Of a stretch of 64,000 nt of DNA, positions 1 to 6,617 are shown in pieces; the first letter of the stretch is position 1; each line of letters begins with the position of its first letter. The translations under genes were made by a program, and so were the position numbers. A model generated the notes under the pieces. The model did not search any database. It was not told where the DNA came from and worked only from the letters and a program-made list of their open reading frames with translations. Source of the stretch: DASVTR01 sp036382855 (GTDB taxonomy: Bacteria > Acidobacteriota > Blastocatellia > Pyrinomonadales > Pyrinomonadaceae); contig DASVPO010000007.1 of the NCBI GenBank assembly GCA_036382855.1, forward strand, positions 1 to 64,000. Reading direction: 5' to 3'.

Positions 1-1
1 C

Positions 2-2362
2 GAGCACAGTTGGGCGGAGGCGCAGGATGGGTTTGCGGTAGTGTTGAGTCCAGTGAATCAGAACGGGAGTGCGCCGTGGTGTGCGGTGGAGGACGTGACG
101 ATTACTAATAACATTATTCGTCATTCCGCTTCCGCTATTCAGACGAAGTATTACCACACTTCATTGAAGCGAGTTAAGATCATCAACAACCTGTTCGAGG
201 ACATCAACGGCGACAAGTGGGCTTGGCCGGGCGCGGCGGCGGGCCATTTCATACAGGGCGACGGGGTGGAAGGACTCGAAGTAGCACACAATACGGTGCT
301 GCATTCAGGCACATTGTTGCAGGGAGCGGGCCGTCCGCTGACGGGCGTTATTCTCAGGGACAACCTTGCCGCTCACAACGCCTACGGCATCATGGGCAAT
401 GGCAGTTCGCCCGGCAACTCCACACTTGCCACATACTTCCCCGGCGCGGTTGTTACAAAAGATGTGATAGCCGGTGCTAACAGCAACTATTATCCTGCGG
501 GCAACTACTACCCGCCTCAGCTCGACGACGTTATCTTCGTTAATCGCGCCGGTGGCAACTACCGACTCGCCGAAAGTAGTCCTTACAATAATGCGGCTAC
601 GGACGGCAAAGATGTCGGCTGCGACTTCGACATCCTCGAAGCAGCCTTAGGCAACTCATCTCCAAACCCGACGCCGACACCGACGCCTACGCCGACTCCG
701 TTCGCAACCCCGACGCCGACACCAACGCCAATCTCATCTCTACAGGATGTGATATGGGTTAATCTGGTTAACGGAGTCGTCGCTGGCAGCGGCATCGCGC
801 ACAACGGCGGCGGCTACTTCGCCAAAGGACAGACGTTGCAGACGCTCTCCGGCCCGGGCTTCTTCGAGTGGAAACACGACGGCGACTATTGCACGGTCGG
901 CCTCGGAAATAACGACGACGAATCGCCGTCCACCAATTACACAGACCTTGATTTCGCCTTCCACTCTTATCCGGCAGCCTACTCGGTCAGGGAGTCTGGA
1001 AACTACAGGTCGGAAGGTACGCTGGTCGCAGGCGATGTGCTCCGCATAGAGATTGCCGTCAACGGCGATGTCCTCTACAAGAAGAACGGCACGACCGTTT
1101 ACACAGCCAACAACCCGAGGAAGAATTATCCCTACTATCTTGTCTTCAAGACACAGGAGCAGCAGGGAAACAGTATTAGCGAAGCGAAAGTGCAGGCGTT
1201 TGCTGCGTCGCCGACGCCAACACCAACGCCCACGCCCACGCCGACACCAACGCCGACTCTGGTTTCTCCCGGCCTCGTTGCTAATGCCTCCGCGATGGCA
1301 GACGCGCTCGCCAGCGTACAGACCAGCGATGGCGCGCAGATAGCCTCGCTGCTGTCCAGCATTGAGAACGCTTATGCAACCTTCGTCGCAGAGTCCGCAA
1401 GCTTCAGCGCAGCCGAGCAGATGGATAGAAGATTACGCACGGCGCTTTATTTCGTGCGCGCGGCCGCGGCGCTCTACGCGGAGCAGGTTTCGCCCGCCAG
1501 CGTGCAGAATCGTCTACAGATAGCTGCTTTGCACCTGAATGCTGTGAAGAACCTGATGCTGCCGCCGGGAAGTAGTCCGTCCTTAGGTAATCACGCGAGC
1601 ATCGTGTTAACGCCTGTGATTGGTTCAGCCGACACGCGTTCCAGCGCAAGCTTTGCGCCGGCCCTCTCTCCCTTGAGCTTAGGCTCTATCTGGGGAGACG
1701 CTGCTGTGAGCCCGCTCGCCATGCAGACGAGCTTCGGCTCGCGCTCTTCCGTTGGTCTCTTTCCTTACGAGCTTTCCGGCGTCAGCGTGACCATCGGCGG
1801 AAAGGCAGCGCAGCTGCTCGCCGTTTCGCCTTCTCAAATCAACTTTCTTGTTCCCTACGGCCTCTCGGTCGGCGCTGCGGAAGTAATCGTGACTTCGGAC
1901 GCAGGCTACGTTTCGCGCGGCACTACCAGCATCGTCACGCTCGCGCCCGCTGTCTTTAACACAAACGGCGCAACCGCTGTCGTCAACGCTGCGACCGGCA
2001 CGCAAGGCCCGTTTGATATTGCGACGCCGCAGAATTTCGGCGCAGACAAGCGCACGCGTTTGCAGATGATGGCAACAGGAATTAGCGGCGGCGGCATTCT
2101 CAATGCAAACACAACGAACGACGTTCGCCTTGACAACAGGGTAATCGAAAACTTTGCCGAAGCCTTGACAGTTGAAGCACGCCTGGCCGACGGGCGCGTC
2201 TTCAGGCTGCCCGTAGAATTTGCAGGATGCATGGGCAGGTGGACGGGGCTTGATCAAATCAACGTCGTGCTCATACCTGAATTGCAGCATGCCGGAACAG
2301 TAGAACTAACCGTCGTCGTCGGCAACCAGCGCAGCAACAGCACGACAATCAACGTGCGTTGA
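2..2362 (+). CDS. Beta-helix surface protein with Pro-Thr linkers and TIGR03437-type C-terminal domain (5' truncated)
   Basis: The reading frame is open to the first base of the window, so the start lies upstream. The first GTG at 41 is probably not the start, because upstream codons continue a right-handed beta-helix type sequence (NNII, NNLFED motifs). The order is: helix repeats to about residue 200, a Pro-Thr linker (bases 667-726), a Trp/Gly-rich beta-sandwich domain of about 150 residues, a second Pro-Thr linker (1210-1258), an Ala-rich helical stretch, and a C-terminal beta domain with 'GGKAAQLLAVSPSQINFLVP'. That last motif is typical of the TIGR03437 domain known from acidobacterial secreted proteins. 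It is probably exported and attached to the surface; its ligand is unknown. Confidence 0.8.
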   Translation, partial: EHSWAEAQDGFAVVLSPVNQNGSAPWCAVEDVTITNNIIRHSASAIQTKYYHTSLKRVKIINNLFEDINGDKWAWPGAAAGHFIQGDGVEGLEVAHNTVLHSGTLLQGAGRPLTGVILRDNLAAHNAYGIMGNGSSPGNSTLATYFPGAVVTKDVIAGANSNYYPAGNYYPPQLDDVIFVNRAGGNYRLAESSPYNNAATDGKDVGCDFDILEAALGNSSPNPTPTPTPTPTPFATPTPTPTPISSLQDVIWVNLVNGVVAGSGIAHNGGGYFAKGQTLQTLSGPGFFEWKHDGDYCTVGLGNNDDESPSTNYTDLDFAFHSYPAAYSVRESGNYRSEGTLVAGDVLRIEIAVNGDVLYKKNGTTVYTANNPRKNYPYYLVFKTQEQQGNSISEAKVQAFAASPTPTPTPTPTPTPTPTLVSPGLVANASAMADALASVQTSDGAQIASLLSSIENAYATFVAESASFSAAEQMDRRLRTALYFVRAAAALYAEQVSPASVQNRLQIAALHLNAVKNLMLPPGSSPSLGNHASIVLTPVIGSADTRSSASFAPALSPLSLGSIWGDAAVSPLAMQTSFGSRSSVGLFPYELSGVSVTIGGKAAQLLAVSPSQINFLVPYGLSVGAAEVIVTSDAGYVSRGTTSIVTLAPAVFNTNGATAVVNAATGTQGPFDIATPQNFGADKRTRLQMMATGISGGGILNANTTNDVRLDNRVIENFAEALTVEARLADGRVFRLPVEFAGCMGRWTGLDQINVVLIPELQHAGTVELTVVVGNQRSNSTTINVR

Positions 2363-2604
2363 AACTGAAGCGCCTGTTTCAAGCTTGTGCTCAAGACATA
2401 AGAGCAGCCTCGCAGCGCTTCACAAAAACGGTCGTGCAAAAAAGATGCGTGAGTCGCGTCGTCTTCAAGCTCGCGCGCGAAGCGTTCACGGATGAGCGAT
2501 TTGATAAGCGATGAAGTGAAATTGCAGGAACGTTATTTTGATGAAACTCGGAGCCGGTTGAGCGCGTATGCGATGTTGATTCGTCTGCCGACTTAAAAAA
2601 GTTA
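2363..2604. other. Intergenic region, no gene seen
   Basis: There is no convincing ORF or RNA between the surface-protein stop and the promoter at 2605. I looked for tmRNA and RNase P signatures here and saw none. Confidence 0.5.
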
Positions 2605-2633
2605 TTGACAGAATCAAGCTTCGAGTTTATAAA
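2605..2633 (+). promoter_or_regulatory. Sigma70-type promoter (TTGACA-17-TATAAA)
   Basis: A consensus -35 TTGACA (2605-2610) and a -10 TATAAA (2628-2633) are separated by exactly 17 bases. Transcription would begin near 2640, at a nested hairpin: outer CTTGC 2640-2644 with GCAAG 2668-2672, inner CTCTCAA with TTGAGAG. Transcription would run toward the small ORF at 2691 and the terminator at 2954. Confidence 0.65.
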
Positions 2634-2690
2634 TAGCGACTTGCGCCTCTCAACGGTTGAGAGCGTTGCAAGCGAGGTTAAAAGAGTTCG

Positions 2691-2900
2691 ATGTTAAAGA
2701 ACCTGACAAAACAGAGCGCGCAGCGGAGCCTGAGCCCGAGCCTTAATTGGTCGCTCGTGGCCGGGATGCCCGGTACGCCTTTGTGTGTTTATTGTCTGGG
2801 TTCGATACCGACCGATTTATCGTTTGACGGTAGCGTCCGACTCGAACACACGGCTATGGAAACACTGGCGATTTCCGATAGGCGTCAATTGAATTTGTAA
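2691..2900 (+). CDS. Possible small protein, 69 aa, between a consensus promoter and a terminator
   Basis: The ORF is framed by a consensus promoter (2605-2633), a 5' hairpin and a Rho-independent terminator (2954-2998). A weak purine run (AAAAGAG) precedes the ATG. The product has 'LCVYCLG' in the middle and no family I recognise. No signal peptide or membrane segment is seen. The same transcript could be a structured RNA of about 350 nt, because GC-rich hairpins also occur inside it (CCGGG/CCCGG near 2760; GACG/CGTC near 2825). The protein call is tentative. Confidence 0.3.
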   Translation: MLKNLTKQSAQRSLSPSLNWSLVAGMPGTPLCVYCLGSIPTDLSFDGSVRLEHTAMETLAISDRRQLNL

Positions 2901-2904
2901 GAAA

Positions 2905-2921
2905 GCGGGAGCGGCTCCCGC
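2905..2921. repeat. GC-rich hairpin GCGGGAGC/GCTCCCGC
   Basis: Eight-base perfect arms (2905-2912 and 2914-2921) lie directly after the small ORF stop and before the terminator. It has no U-tract of its own. Confidence 0.5.
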
Positions 2922-2953
2922 TCCCAAATCCCTGAAAATCCAGAGAATTGTTG

Positions 2954-2998
2954 GAGCGGGCCTAGCTTCCCTGAGAAGCTCAAAAGCCCGCTCTTTTT
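2954..2998 (+). terminator. Rho-independent terminator
   Basis: GAGCGGGC (2954-2961) pairs with GCCCGCTC (2986-2993), followed by TTTTT (2994-2998). It ends the short transcription unit that starts near 2640. The segment from here to 3239 holds no gene I can support; an antisense ORF (3103-2885) lacks recognisable features. Confidence 0.75.
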
Positions 2999-3239
2999 GT
3001 TGTTTGATAACTGAAGTATCTTGTGAGTGATGAGGGCAGCGATGCCTTCTCGGATGGCCGGTCCCTTGGTCTTTGCGAGAGTCCCGAAGACCGCGCCATC
3101 CATGGGAGAAGTGTGCGCCGAAGTGTGTCTTGCGGTGCTTCATCTCTAGCCCTCATCGTTTTTTACTATAACAAAATTTTCATCCGCAACTAAAACCTGC
3201 AAGCCGCATTGATGAGCTTAACGTGACAACTATTTTTGA

Positions 3240-3322
3240 GCAGTAGAAGCCGAACTGGTCCGGCAACGGCCTGTAAAGTCGCCGCCCTTCAGGGCATGTG
3301 GGTTCGACTCCCTCCTACTGCA
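3240..3322 (+). tRNA. tRNA-Tyr(GTA)
   Basis: Acceptor GCAGTAG pairs with CTACTGC. The anticodon loop CTGTAAA gives GTA, and a long variable arm (GCCCTTCAGGGC) is present as expected for bacterial Tyr. Discriminator is A; CCA is not encoded. There is one mismatch in the T stem. First gene of the array. Confidence 0.9.
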
Positions 3323-3337
3323 TTTCGTTATCACTAG

Positions 3338-3410
3338 GGGAGTGTAGCTCAATTGGCAGAGCAGCAGATTCCAGACCTGCTTGTTGAGGGTTCGAATCCT
3401 TCCACTCCTG
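3338..3410 (+). tRNA. tRNA-Trp(CCA)
   Basis: Acceptor GGGAGTG/CACTCCT has a G1-U72 wobble. The loop TTCCAGA gives anticodon CCA. Discriminator is G, and CCA is encoded at 3411-3413. Position 31-39 of the anticodon stem is mismatched. Confidence 0.9.
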
Positions 3411-3432
3411 CCAGAATCTTTTTCTAACTTCT

Positions 3433-3519
3433 GGAGAGATAGGCTAACTGGTAAGCCAGCAGTCTCGAAAACTGCCAAGCGTCGGGAGACGCATGCGAGT
3501 TCAAGTCTCGCTCTCTCCT
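3433..3519 (+). tRNA. tRNA-Ser(CGA)
   Basis: Acceptor GGAGAGA/TCTCTCC; loop CTCGAAA (anticodon CGA); long variable arm (GCGTC...GACGC) typical of Ser. The discriminator reads T instead of the usual G, and no CCA follows directly. Confidence 0.9.
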
Positions 3520-3542
3520 TTGCCAAACTTTGATTTAACTGT

Positions 3543-3629
3543 GGAGACGTGGGTGAACGGTTAAACCAGCACGCTGCTAATGTGCCGAGCCTGAAAAATG
3601 GTGTGCGCGTTCGAATCGCGCCGTCTCCT
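3543..3629 (+). tRNA. tRNA-Ser(GCT)
   Basis: Acceptor GGAGACG/CGTCTCC; loop CTGCTAA gives GCT; the variable region is long as in Ser tRNAs. Discriminator is T, as in the preceding Ser gene, with no encoded CCA. Confidence 0.9.
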
Positions 3630-3650
3630 TTTGCATAAATTCTTTCACTC

Positions 3651-3726
3651 GAATCCGTAGCTCAGATGGACTAAGAGCGCAGGCGTGCGAAGCCTGAGGT
3701 CGCAGGTTCAATTCCTGCCGGGTTCA
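3651..3726 (+). tRNA. tRNA-Arg(GCG)
   Basis: Acceptor GAATCCG/CGGGTTC; anticodon stem CAGGC/GCCTG; loop GTGCGAA, hence GCG. Bacteria normally read CGN with an A34 (ACG) Arg tRNA, so a GCG anticodon and a purine at position 32 are unusual. Discriminator A, no CCA. Confidence 0.8.
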
Positions 3727-3737
3727 TTCTCTTTTAA

Positions 3738-3812
3738 GCCGACGTAGTCCAAATGGCAAGAGACGCTTGTCTTAGAAACAAGAGGTTGAGAGTTCGAATC
3801 TCTCCGTCGGCA
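3738..3812 (+). tRNA. tRNA-Leu(TAG), short variable arm
   Basis: Acceptor GCCGACG/CGTCGGC; loop CTTAGAA gives TAG (Leu codons CUA/CUG). The variable region is only AGGTT, so this is a class I fold, whereas bacterial Leu tRNAs are normally class II. Discriminator A, no CCA. Confidence 0.85.
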
Positions 3813-3821
3813 TAGACAAAT

Positions 3822-3907
3822 GCTGGAGTGGCGCAACTGGTAGACGCACAGGACTGAGATGCCTGCGAGAATATTTCTCATAGCGGGTTCGACTCCCGCC
3901 TCCAGCA
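3822..3907 (+). tRNA. tRNA-Leu(GAG), canonical class II
   Basis: Acceptor GCTGGAG/CTCCAGC; loop CTGAGAT gives GAG; long variable arm GAGAATATTTCTC. Discriminator A with CCA encoded at 3908-3910. This is the only Leu gene of the array with the standard long arm. Confidence 0.9.
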
Positions 3908-3929
3908 CCAATTCAGTAAAACCCCGAGA

Positions 3930-4004
3930 GCGCGCGTGACCCAACATGGCAGAGGTGGTTCTCTCAAAAAGAATCTGTTGTGGGTTCGAATCCCACCGCG
4001 CGCA
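3930..4004 (+). tRNA. tRNA-Leu(CAA), short variable arm
   Basis: Acceptor GCGCGCG/CGCGCGC; loop CTCAAAA gives CAA; the variable region CTGTT is short. Its body resembles the next gene closely (xAACCCAACxxGG, GAGGTGG), suggesting duplication. No CCA. Confidence 0.85.
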
Positions 4005-4024
4005 TCAAGCTCCTTTCTTCATCG

Positions 4025-4099
4025 GCGCGTGTAACCCAACTCGGTAGAGGTGGCAGGCTTAAAACCTGCTTGTTGAAAGTTCGAATCTTTCCACGCGCA
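4025..4099 (+). tRNA. tRNA-Leu(TAA), short variable arm
   Basis: Acceptor GCGCGTG/CACGCGC; stem GCAGG/CCTGC; loop CTTAAAA gives TAA; the variable region TTGTT is short. Sister of the gene at 3930. No CCA. Confidence 0.85.
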
Positions 4100-4114
4100 T
4101 CGGATTTCACTTAT

Positions 4115-4188
4115 GGCCCGTTGGTCTAGTGGTTTGATGACGCCGGGTTTTCAACCCGGAAAGAGGAGTTCAATTCTCCTACGGGCTA
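4115..4188 (+). tRNA. tRNA-Glu(TTC)
   Basis: Acceptor GGCCCGT/ACGGGCT has a G1-U72 wobble. Strong anticodon stem CCGGG/CCCGG; loop TTTTCAA gives TTC. Discriminator A, no CCA. Confidence 0.9.
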
Positions 4189-4205
4189 TTAATCAAACTT
4201 CATGC

Positions 4206-4280
4206 GTGGGCCGTAGCTCAAACAGGCAGAGCGCTGCACTGTGAATGCAGCATGTGCGGGTTCAACTCCCGTCGGCCCAC
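4206..4280 (+). tRNA. tRNA-His(GTG)
   Basis: The 8-bp acceptor GTGGGCCG/CGGCCCAC shows the His-specific extra G-1 opposite C73. Loop CTGTGAA gives GTG. CCA is encoded (4281-4283). Confidence 0.93.
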
Positions 4281-4294
4281 CCAAAAACATGTGC

Positions 4295-4370
4295 GGGGCG
4301 TTAGGCGAGTCAGGTCTAAGCCGCCTGATTCTCAATCAGGAGAGCGCGAGTTCGAATCTCGCACGCCCTG
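4295..4370 (+). tRNA. tRNA-Glu(CTC)
   Basis: Acceptor GGGGCGT/ACGCCCT; stem CCTGA/TCAGG; loop TTCTCAA gives CTC. Discriminator G, CCA encoded (4371-4373). The D loop is long. Confidence 0.85.
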
Positions 4371-4387
4371 CCAAAAAATTCTTTCGT

Positions 4388-4461
4388 GGCCCTGTAGCTC
4401 AGCGGCGAGAGCACTCGATTGTCGATCGAGAGAACCGCGGGTTCGAGTCCCGTCGGGGCCG
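4388..4461 (+). tRNA. tRNA-Asp(GTC)
   Basis: Acceptor GGCCCTG/CGGGGCC; stem CTCGA/TCGAG; loop TTGTCGA gives GTC. Discriminator G as expected for Asp. CCA not encoded. Confidence 0.92.
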
Positions 4462-4480
4462 TTCAATTTCAAAGCGTAGT

Positions 4481-4555
4481 GGGCCAGTAGCCAAGCGGGT
4501 CTAAGGCAGTCGCCTCTTAAGCGACGGAGCGTGAGTTCGAATCTCACCTGGCCCA
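4481..4555 (+). tRNA. tRNA-Lys(CTT)
   Basis: Acceptor GGGCCAG/CTGGCCC; stem GTCGC/GCGAC; loop CTCTTAA gives CTT. Discriminator A, no CCA. Confidence 0.92.
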
Positions 4556-4562
4556 TCACAAT

Positions 4563-4636
4563 GCGGGAGTAGCTCAAATGGCTAGAGCGCGAGTCCGCCA
4601 GGCTCGAGGTTGCGAGTTCGAAGCTCGTCTCCCGTT
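4563..4636 (+). tRNA. tRNA-Gly(GCC) with C33
   Basis: Acceptor GCGGGAG/CTCCCGT; stem CGAGT/GCTCG; loop CCGCCAG gives GCC, but position 33 is C where U is nearly universal. Discriminator T fits Gly. CCA encoded (4637-4639). Confidence 0.85.
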
Positions 4637-4654
4637 CCAATTTCCGATAAACGC

Positions 4655-4727
4655 GGGTCAGAAGCTCAAACGGATGAGCGTCGGCCTTTTAAGCCGGAAG
4701 GTGAGAGTTCGAGTCTCTCCTGGCCCA
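4655..4727 (+). tRNA. tRNA-Lys(TTT)
   Basis: Acceptor GGGTCAG/CTGGCCC; stem TCGGC/GCCGG; loop CTTTTAA gives TTT. Discriminator A, no CCA. Confidence 0.9.
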
Positions 4728-4745
4728 CTCCTTAAACTTTCTTAA

Positions 4746-4818
4746 CTGGGTATGGTGTAGCTTGCTAGCATCCGAGTCTTGGGCACTCGTGGCGGGGGTT
4801 AAAATCCTCCTACCCAGA
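4746..4818 (+). tRNA. tRNA-Pro(TGG) with atypical T loop
   Basis: Acceptor CTGGGTA/TACCCAG; stem CGAGT/ACTCG; loop CTTGGGC gives TGG. CCA encoded (4819-4821). The T loop reads TTAAAAT, lacking the usual C56. Confidence 0.87.
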
Positions 4819-4839
4819 CCAACTTCTTTTCCGTTTTCC

Positions 4840-4913
4840 GGGTCAGTAGCTTAATTTGGCAGAGCGACAGTCCTGCAAACTGTTAGGTCAGGGTTCGACT
4901 CCCTGCTGATCCA
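4840..4913 (+). tRNA. tRNA-Cys(GCA), first copy
   Basis: Acceptor GGGTCAG/CTGATCC; stem ACAGT/ACTGT; loop CCTGCAA gives GCA. The discriminator is A, whereas Cys identity normally needs U73; the second Cys gene (6787) has the expected T. Confidence 0.87.
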
Positions 4914-4980
4914 TTCTCACCCTTCGCACGCACGCGCGCCGCGAGCTTCACTCTCAAGCCGCTGGATGAATAAACAACTT

Positions 4981-5055
4981 GGGCCAGTAGCTCAACACGA
5001 AAAGAGCGCCTGTCTTCGAAACAGGAGGCTGGAGGTTTAAGTCCTTCCTGGCTCG
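4981..5055 (+). tRNA. tRNA-Arg(TCG)
   Basis: Acceptor GGGCCAG/CTGGCTC; stem CCTGT/ACAGG; loop CTTCGAA gives TCG. T loop TTTAAGT lacks C56. Discriminator G, CCA encoded (5056-5058). Confidence 0.87.
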
Positions 5056-5073
5056 CCAAAATTTTCTTCTCCG

Positions 5074-5146
5074 GCGGGTGTAGCTTAAATGGCGAAAGCG
5101 CGGGTCTTCCAAACCTGACACGCCGGTTCGATTCCGGCCGCCCGTT
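5074..5146 (+). tRNA. tRNA-Gly(TCC)
   Basis: Acceptor GCGGGTG/CGCCCGT; stem CGGGT/ACCTG; loop CTTCCAA gives TCC. Discriminator T, CCA encoded (5147-5149). Confidence 0.9.
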
Positions 5147-5173
5147 CCAAACTTTTTTCACCTGCTTCGCAGT

Positions 5174-5248
5174 GGGCCAGTAGCTCAGTTGAATAAGAGC
5201 ATCTGCCTTCTAAGCAGAGGGTCGCAGGTTTGAGTCCTGCCTGGCTCA
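5174..5248 (+). tRNA. tRNA-Arg(TCT)
   Basis: Acceptor GGGCCAG/CTGGCTC, identical to that of the Arg(TCG) gene; stem TCTGC/GCAGA; loop CTTCTAA gives TCT. Discriminator A, CCA encoded (5249-5251). Confidence 0.9.
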
Positions 5249-5269
5249 CCAAAGTTTTTGTCGTTAAAA

Positions 5270-5344
5270 GGTCGAGTAGCTCAGGCTGGTCAGAGCGTCT
5301 GTCCTACAAACAGAATGTCAAAGGTTCGAATCCTTTCTCGACCA
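5270..5344 (+). tRNA. tRNA-Val(TAC) with C33
   Basis: Acceptor GGTCGAG/CTCGACC; stem TCTGT/ACAGA; loop CCTACAA gives TAC with C at position 33. Discriminator A, no CCA. The 168 bases after it hold only an inverted repeat (GATGACG 5454-5460 with CGTCATC 5481-5487). Confidence 0.85.
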
Positions 5345-5512
5345 TCAGTTTTGATGTCGGCGGCCATGAAAAAAGCGCGCCTTCCAGAGACCAACCAGAA
5401 GTCCAACCTTTTATTCTGCAATTCCTCACCTCTGGACGAACTGCCGGACGCAGGATGACGAAAACGCTCATGCGCGTTCGCGTCATCGGGGGCGTGGAAC
5501 CGACATCAATTT

Positions 5513-5585
5513 TGTGGTGTAGCTCAACTGGTAGAGCGCCTGATTGTTAATCAGGTTGGTCTCGGTTCGAATCCGAGCGCCACAG
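5513..5585 (+). tRNA. tRNA-Asn(GTT)
   Basis: Acceptor TGTGGTG/CGCCACA; stem CCTGA/TCAGG; loop TTGTTAA gives GTT. Discriminator G, no CCA. Confidence 0.92.
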
Positions 5586-5590
5586 TCAAT

Positions 5591-5736
5591 AAAGCAGTGA
5601 CGAGTGACAAGTGATGAGTGACAAGCAAGAGGAAAAGCAGTGATGAGTTAGTAGTATAAGGGCAACCAGTTTGTTACTCATCAAAGATTACGCATCCCCG
5701 ACTCGTCACTTATCACTCATCACTTGTCACTGCTTT
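5591..5736. repeat. Intergenic palindrome within the tRNA array
   Basis: The left part starts AAAGCAGTGACGAGTGACAA, and the right part ends in CACTTGTCACTGCTTT. Imperfect arms are built from GTGA/GATGAG words. The centre has GACAAGC. It belongs to the palindrome family described in the findings. Confidence 0.75.
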
Positions 5737-5739
5737 CAT

Positions 5740-5816
5740 GGTGGTGTAGCTCAATAGGATACAAGAGCGCTCGCCTCGTAAGCGAACGGTTGCGGGTTCG
5801 ATTCCCGCCACCACCT
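5740..5816 (+). tRNA. tRNA-Thr(CGT)
   Basis: Acceptor GGTGGTG/CACCACC; loop CTCGTAA gives CGT; strong T arm GCGGG/CCCGC. The outermost anticodon-stem pair is mismatched. Discriminator T, no CCA. It is the only Thr gene in the array. Confidence 0.85.
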
Positions 5817-5831
5817 TCAACATTCAACTAT

Positions 5832-5910
5832 CGGGGCGTGGCTCAGCCCGGCAGGACGCGACTGCGCGGGCGCGTGGAGCGCGGAGGATAAACTATGCCT
5901 CACGCCCCGA
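5832..5910 (+). tRNA. Degenerate tRNA-like gene, isotype undetermined
   Basis: Perfect 7-bp acceptor CGGGGCG/CGCCCCG with discriminator A, and D-arm-like GGCTCAGCCCGGCAGGAC. The middle does not fold canonically: ACGCG/CGCGT closes a 10-nt loop ACTGCGCGGG, and the T loop lacks TTCRA. The acceptor resembles Pro. It may be a decayed tRNA. Confidence 0.45.
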
Positions 5911-5951
5911 CCCAAAATTCTCTTCTCTCTCATCAGAAGAGTTTTCTCCGG

Positions 5952-6023
5952 CGCAGGATGGAATCGGTCTTCCCGGTCGGATTCATAAACCAACGCGCGC
6001 GGGTTCGACTCCCGCTCCTGCGA
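5952..6023 (+). tRNA. tRNA-Met(CAT)-like, divergent
   Basis: Acceptor CGCAGGA/TCCTGCG and a perfect T arm (GCGGG TTCGACT CCCGC). TTCATAA supplies a CAT anticodon, but the flanking stem pairs poorly (two mismatches). The first bases resemble initiator tRNA (CGCxGGxTGGA). CAT could also mean Ile2. Possibly non-functional. Confidence 0.5.
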
Positions 6024-6049
6024 TTTTCGCGCCCAAGCAAATAACATCC

Positions 6050-6123
6050 GGCTGCGTTAGCTGAGACAGCTCAAGCGTCGGTCTGAAAAACCGAAGAGAG
6101 TGGTGCAAGTCCACTACCAGCCA
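6050..6123 (+). tRNA. tRNA-Phe(GAA)
   Basis: Stem TCGGT/ACCGA with loop CTGAAAA gives GAA. The acceptor GGCTGCG/ACCAGCC has two inner mismatches, and the T loop is TGCAAGT instead of TTCRA. Only Phe gene in the array; it may be weakened. Confidence 0.75.
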
Positions 6124-6142
6124 TCCCTCGTTAAAAAATTCT

Positions 6143-6218
6143 CGCGGGCATAGAGCAAGAGCGGCTCACAGGTTTCATACGCCTGAACAAACGGAAGGTG
6201 CAACTCCTTCGCCCGCTA
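6143..6218 (+). tRNA. tRNA-Met(CAT)
   Basis: Loop TTCATAC in stem CAGGT/GCCTG gives CAT. Acceptor CGCGGGC/GCCCGCT has a C1-U72 mismatch, with A73 and encoded CCA (6219-6221). The three G-C pairs of initiator anticodon stems are absent, so elongator Met or Ile2 is likelier. T loop is TGCAACT. Confidence 0.75.
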
Positions 6219-6228
6219 CCAAACATCT

Positions 6229-6300
6229 TGCGGTGTCGTCTAACTGATAGGACGCTGGCCTTTGAAGCCGGAGATTTTGGTTTGAATCCAAACGCCGCAG
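6229..6300 (+). tRNA. tRNA-Gln(TTG)
   Basis: Acceptor TGCGGTG/CGCCGCA; stem CTGGC/GCCGG; loop CTTTGAA gives TTG. Discriminator G, CCA encoded (6301-6303). Confidence 0.9.
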
Positions 6301-6317
6301 CCAATCTTGTTTACGCG

Positions 6318-6409
6318 CGGGGCATAGCTTAATCGGTAAAGCAGCAGTTTTATAAACTGTATTAGCGCCAGATTAGCGCGAGATGCGGGTTCGAGTCCTG
6401 CTGCCCCGA
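6318..6409 (+). tRNA. tRNA-Ile(TAT) with expanded variable region
   Basis: Acceptor CGGGGCA/TGCCCCG; stem GCAGT/ACTGT; loop TTTATAA gives TAT. The variable region has 24 nt and contains a near-perfect 11-nt tandem repeat, ATTAGCGCCAG followed by ATTAGCGCGAG (6361-6382). UAU anticodons are rare in bacteria, which normally read AUA with lysidine-modified CAU. Confidence 0.8.
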
Positions 6410-6416
6410 ATCGTTT

Positions 6417-6489
6417 TGTGGAGTCGTCCAACCAGGAAGGACGCCGGTCTCTGAAATCGGAAATCTTGGTTCGAATCCAAGCTCCGCAG
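6417..6489 (+). tRNA. tRNA-Gln(CTG)
   Basis: Acceptor TGTGGAG/CTCCGCA; stem CCGGT/ATCGG; loop CTCTGAA gives CTG. Discriminator G, CCA encoded (6490-6492). Related to Gln(TTG) at 6229. Confidence 0.9.
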
Positions 6490-6512
6490 CCAAAACACTC
6501 ACACGTAGGGAG

Positions 6513-6588
6513 CGGAACGTAGCTCAAATCGAGGTAGAGCGCCAGCGTGACATGCTGGATGTTGAAGGTTCGAGTCCTTCCGTTCCGA
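6513..6588 (+). tRNA. tRNA-Val(GAC)
   Basis: Acceptor CGGAACG/CGTTCCG; stem CCAGC/GCTGG; loop GTGACAT gives GAC. Discriminator A, no CCA. Position 32 is a purine, as in Arg(GCG). Confidence 0.88.
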
Positions 6589-6617
6589 TTAACGTTTTAA
6601 CTTGACGAAAATTTTCG

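Noticed and set aside
2641..2998. tmRNA, RNase P RNA or 6S RNA
   Set aside because: Size fits, but no tRNA-like end, no GAGGAAAGUCCGGGC/ACAGAAA motifs and no single long stem were seen.
5832..5910. tRNA-Ala(TGC) that would complete the 20 amino acids
   Set aside because: TGC can be read in the 10-nt loop, but there is no G3-U70 pair and the anticodon arm is not canonical.
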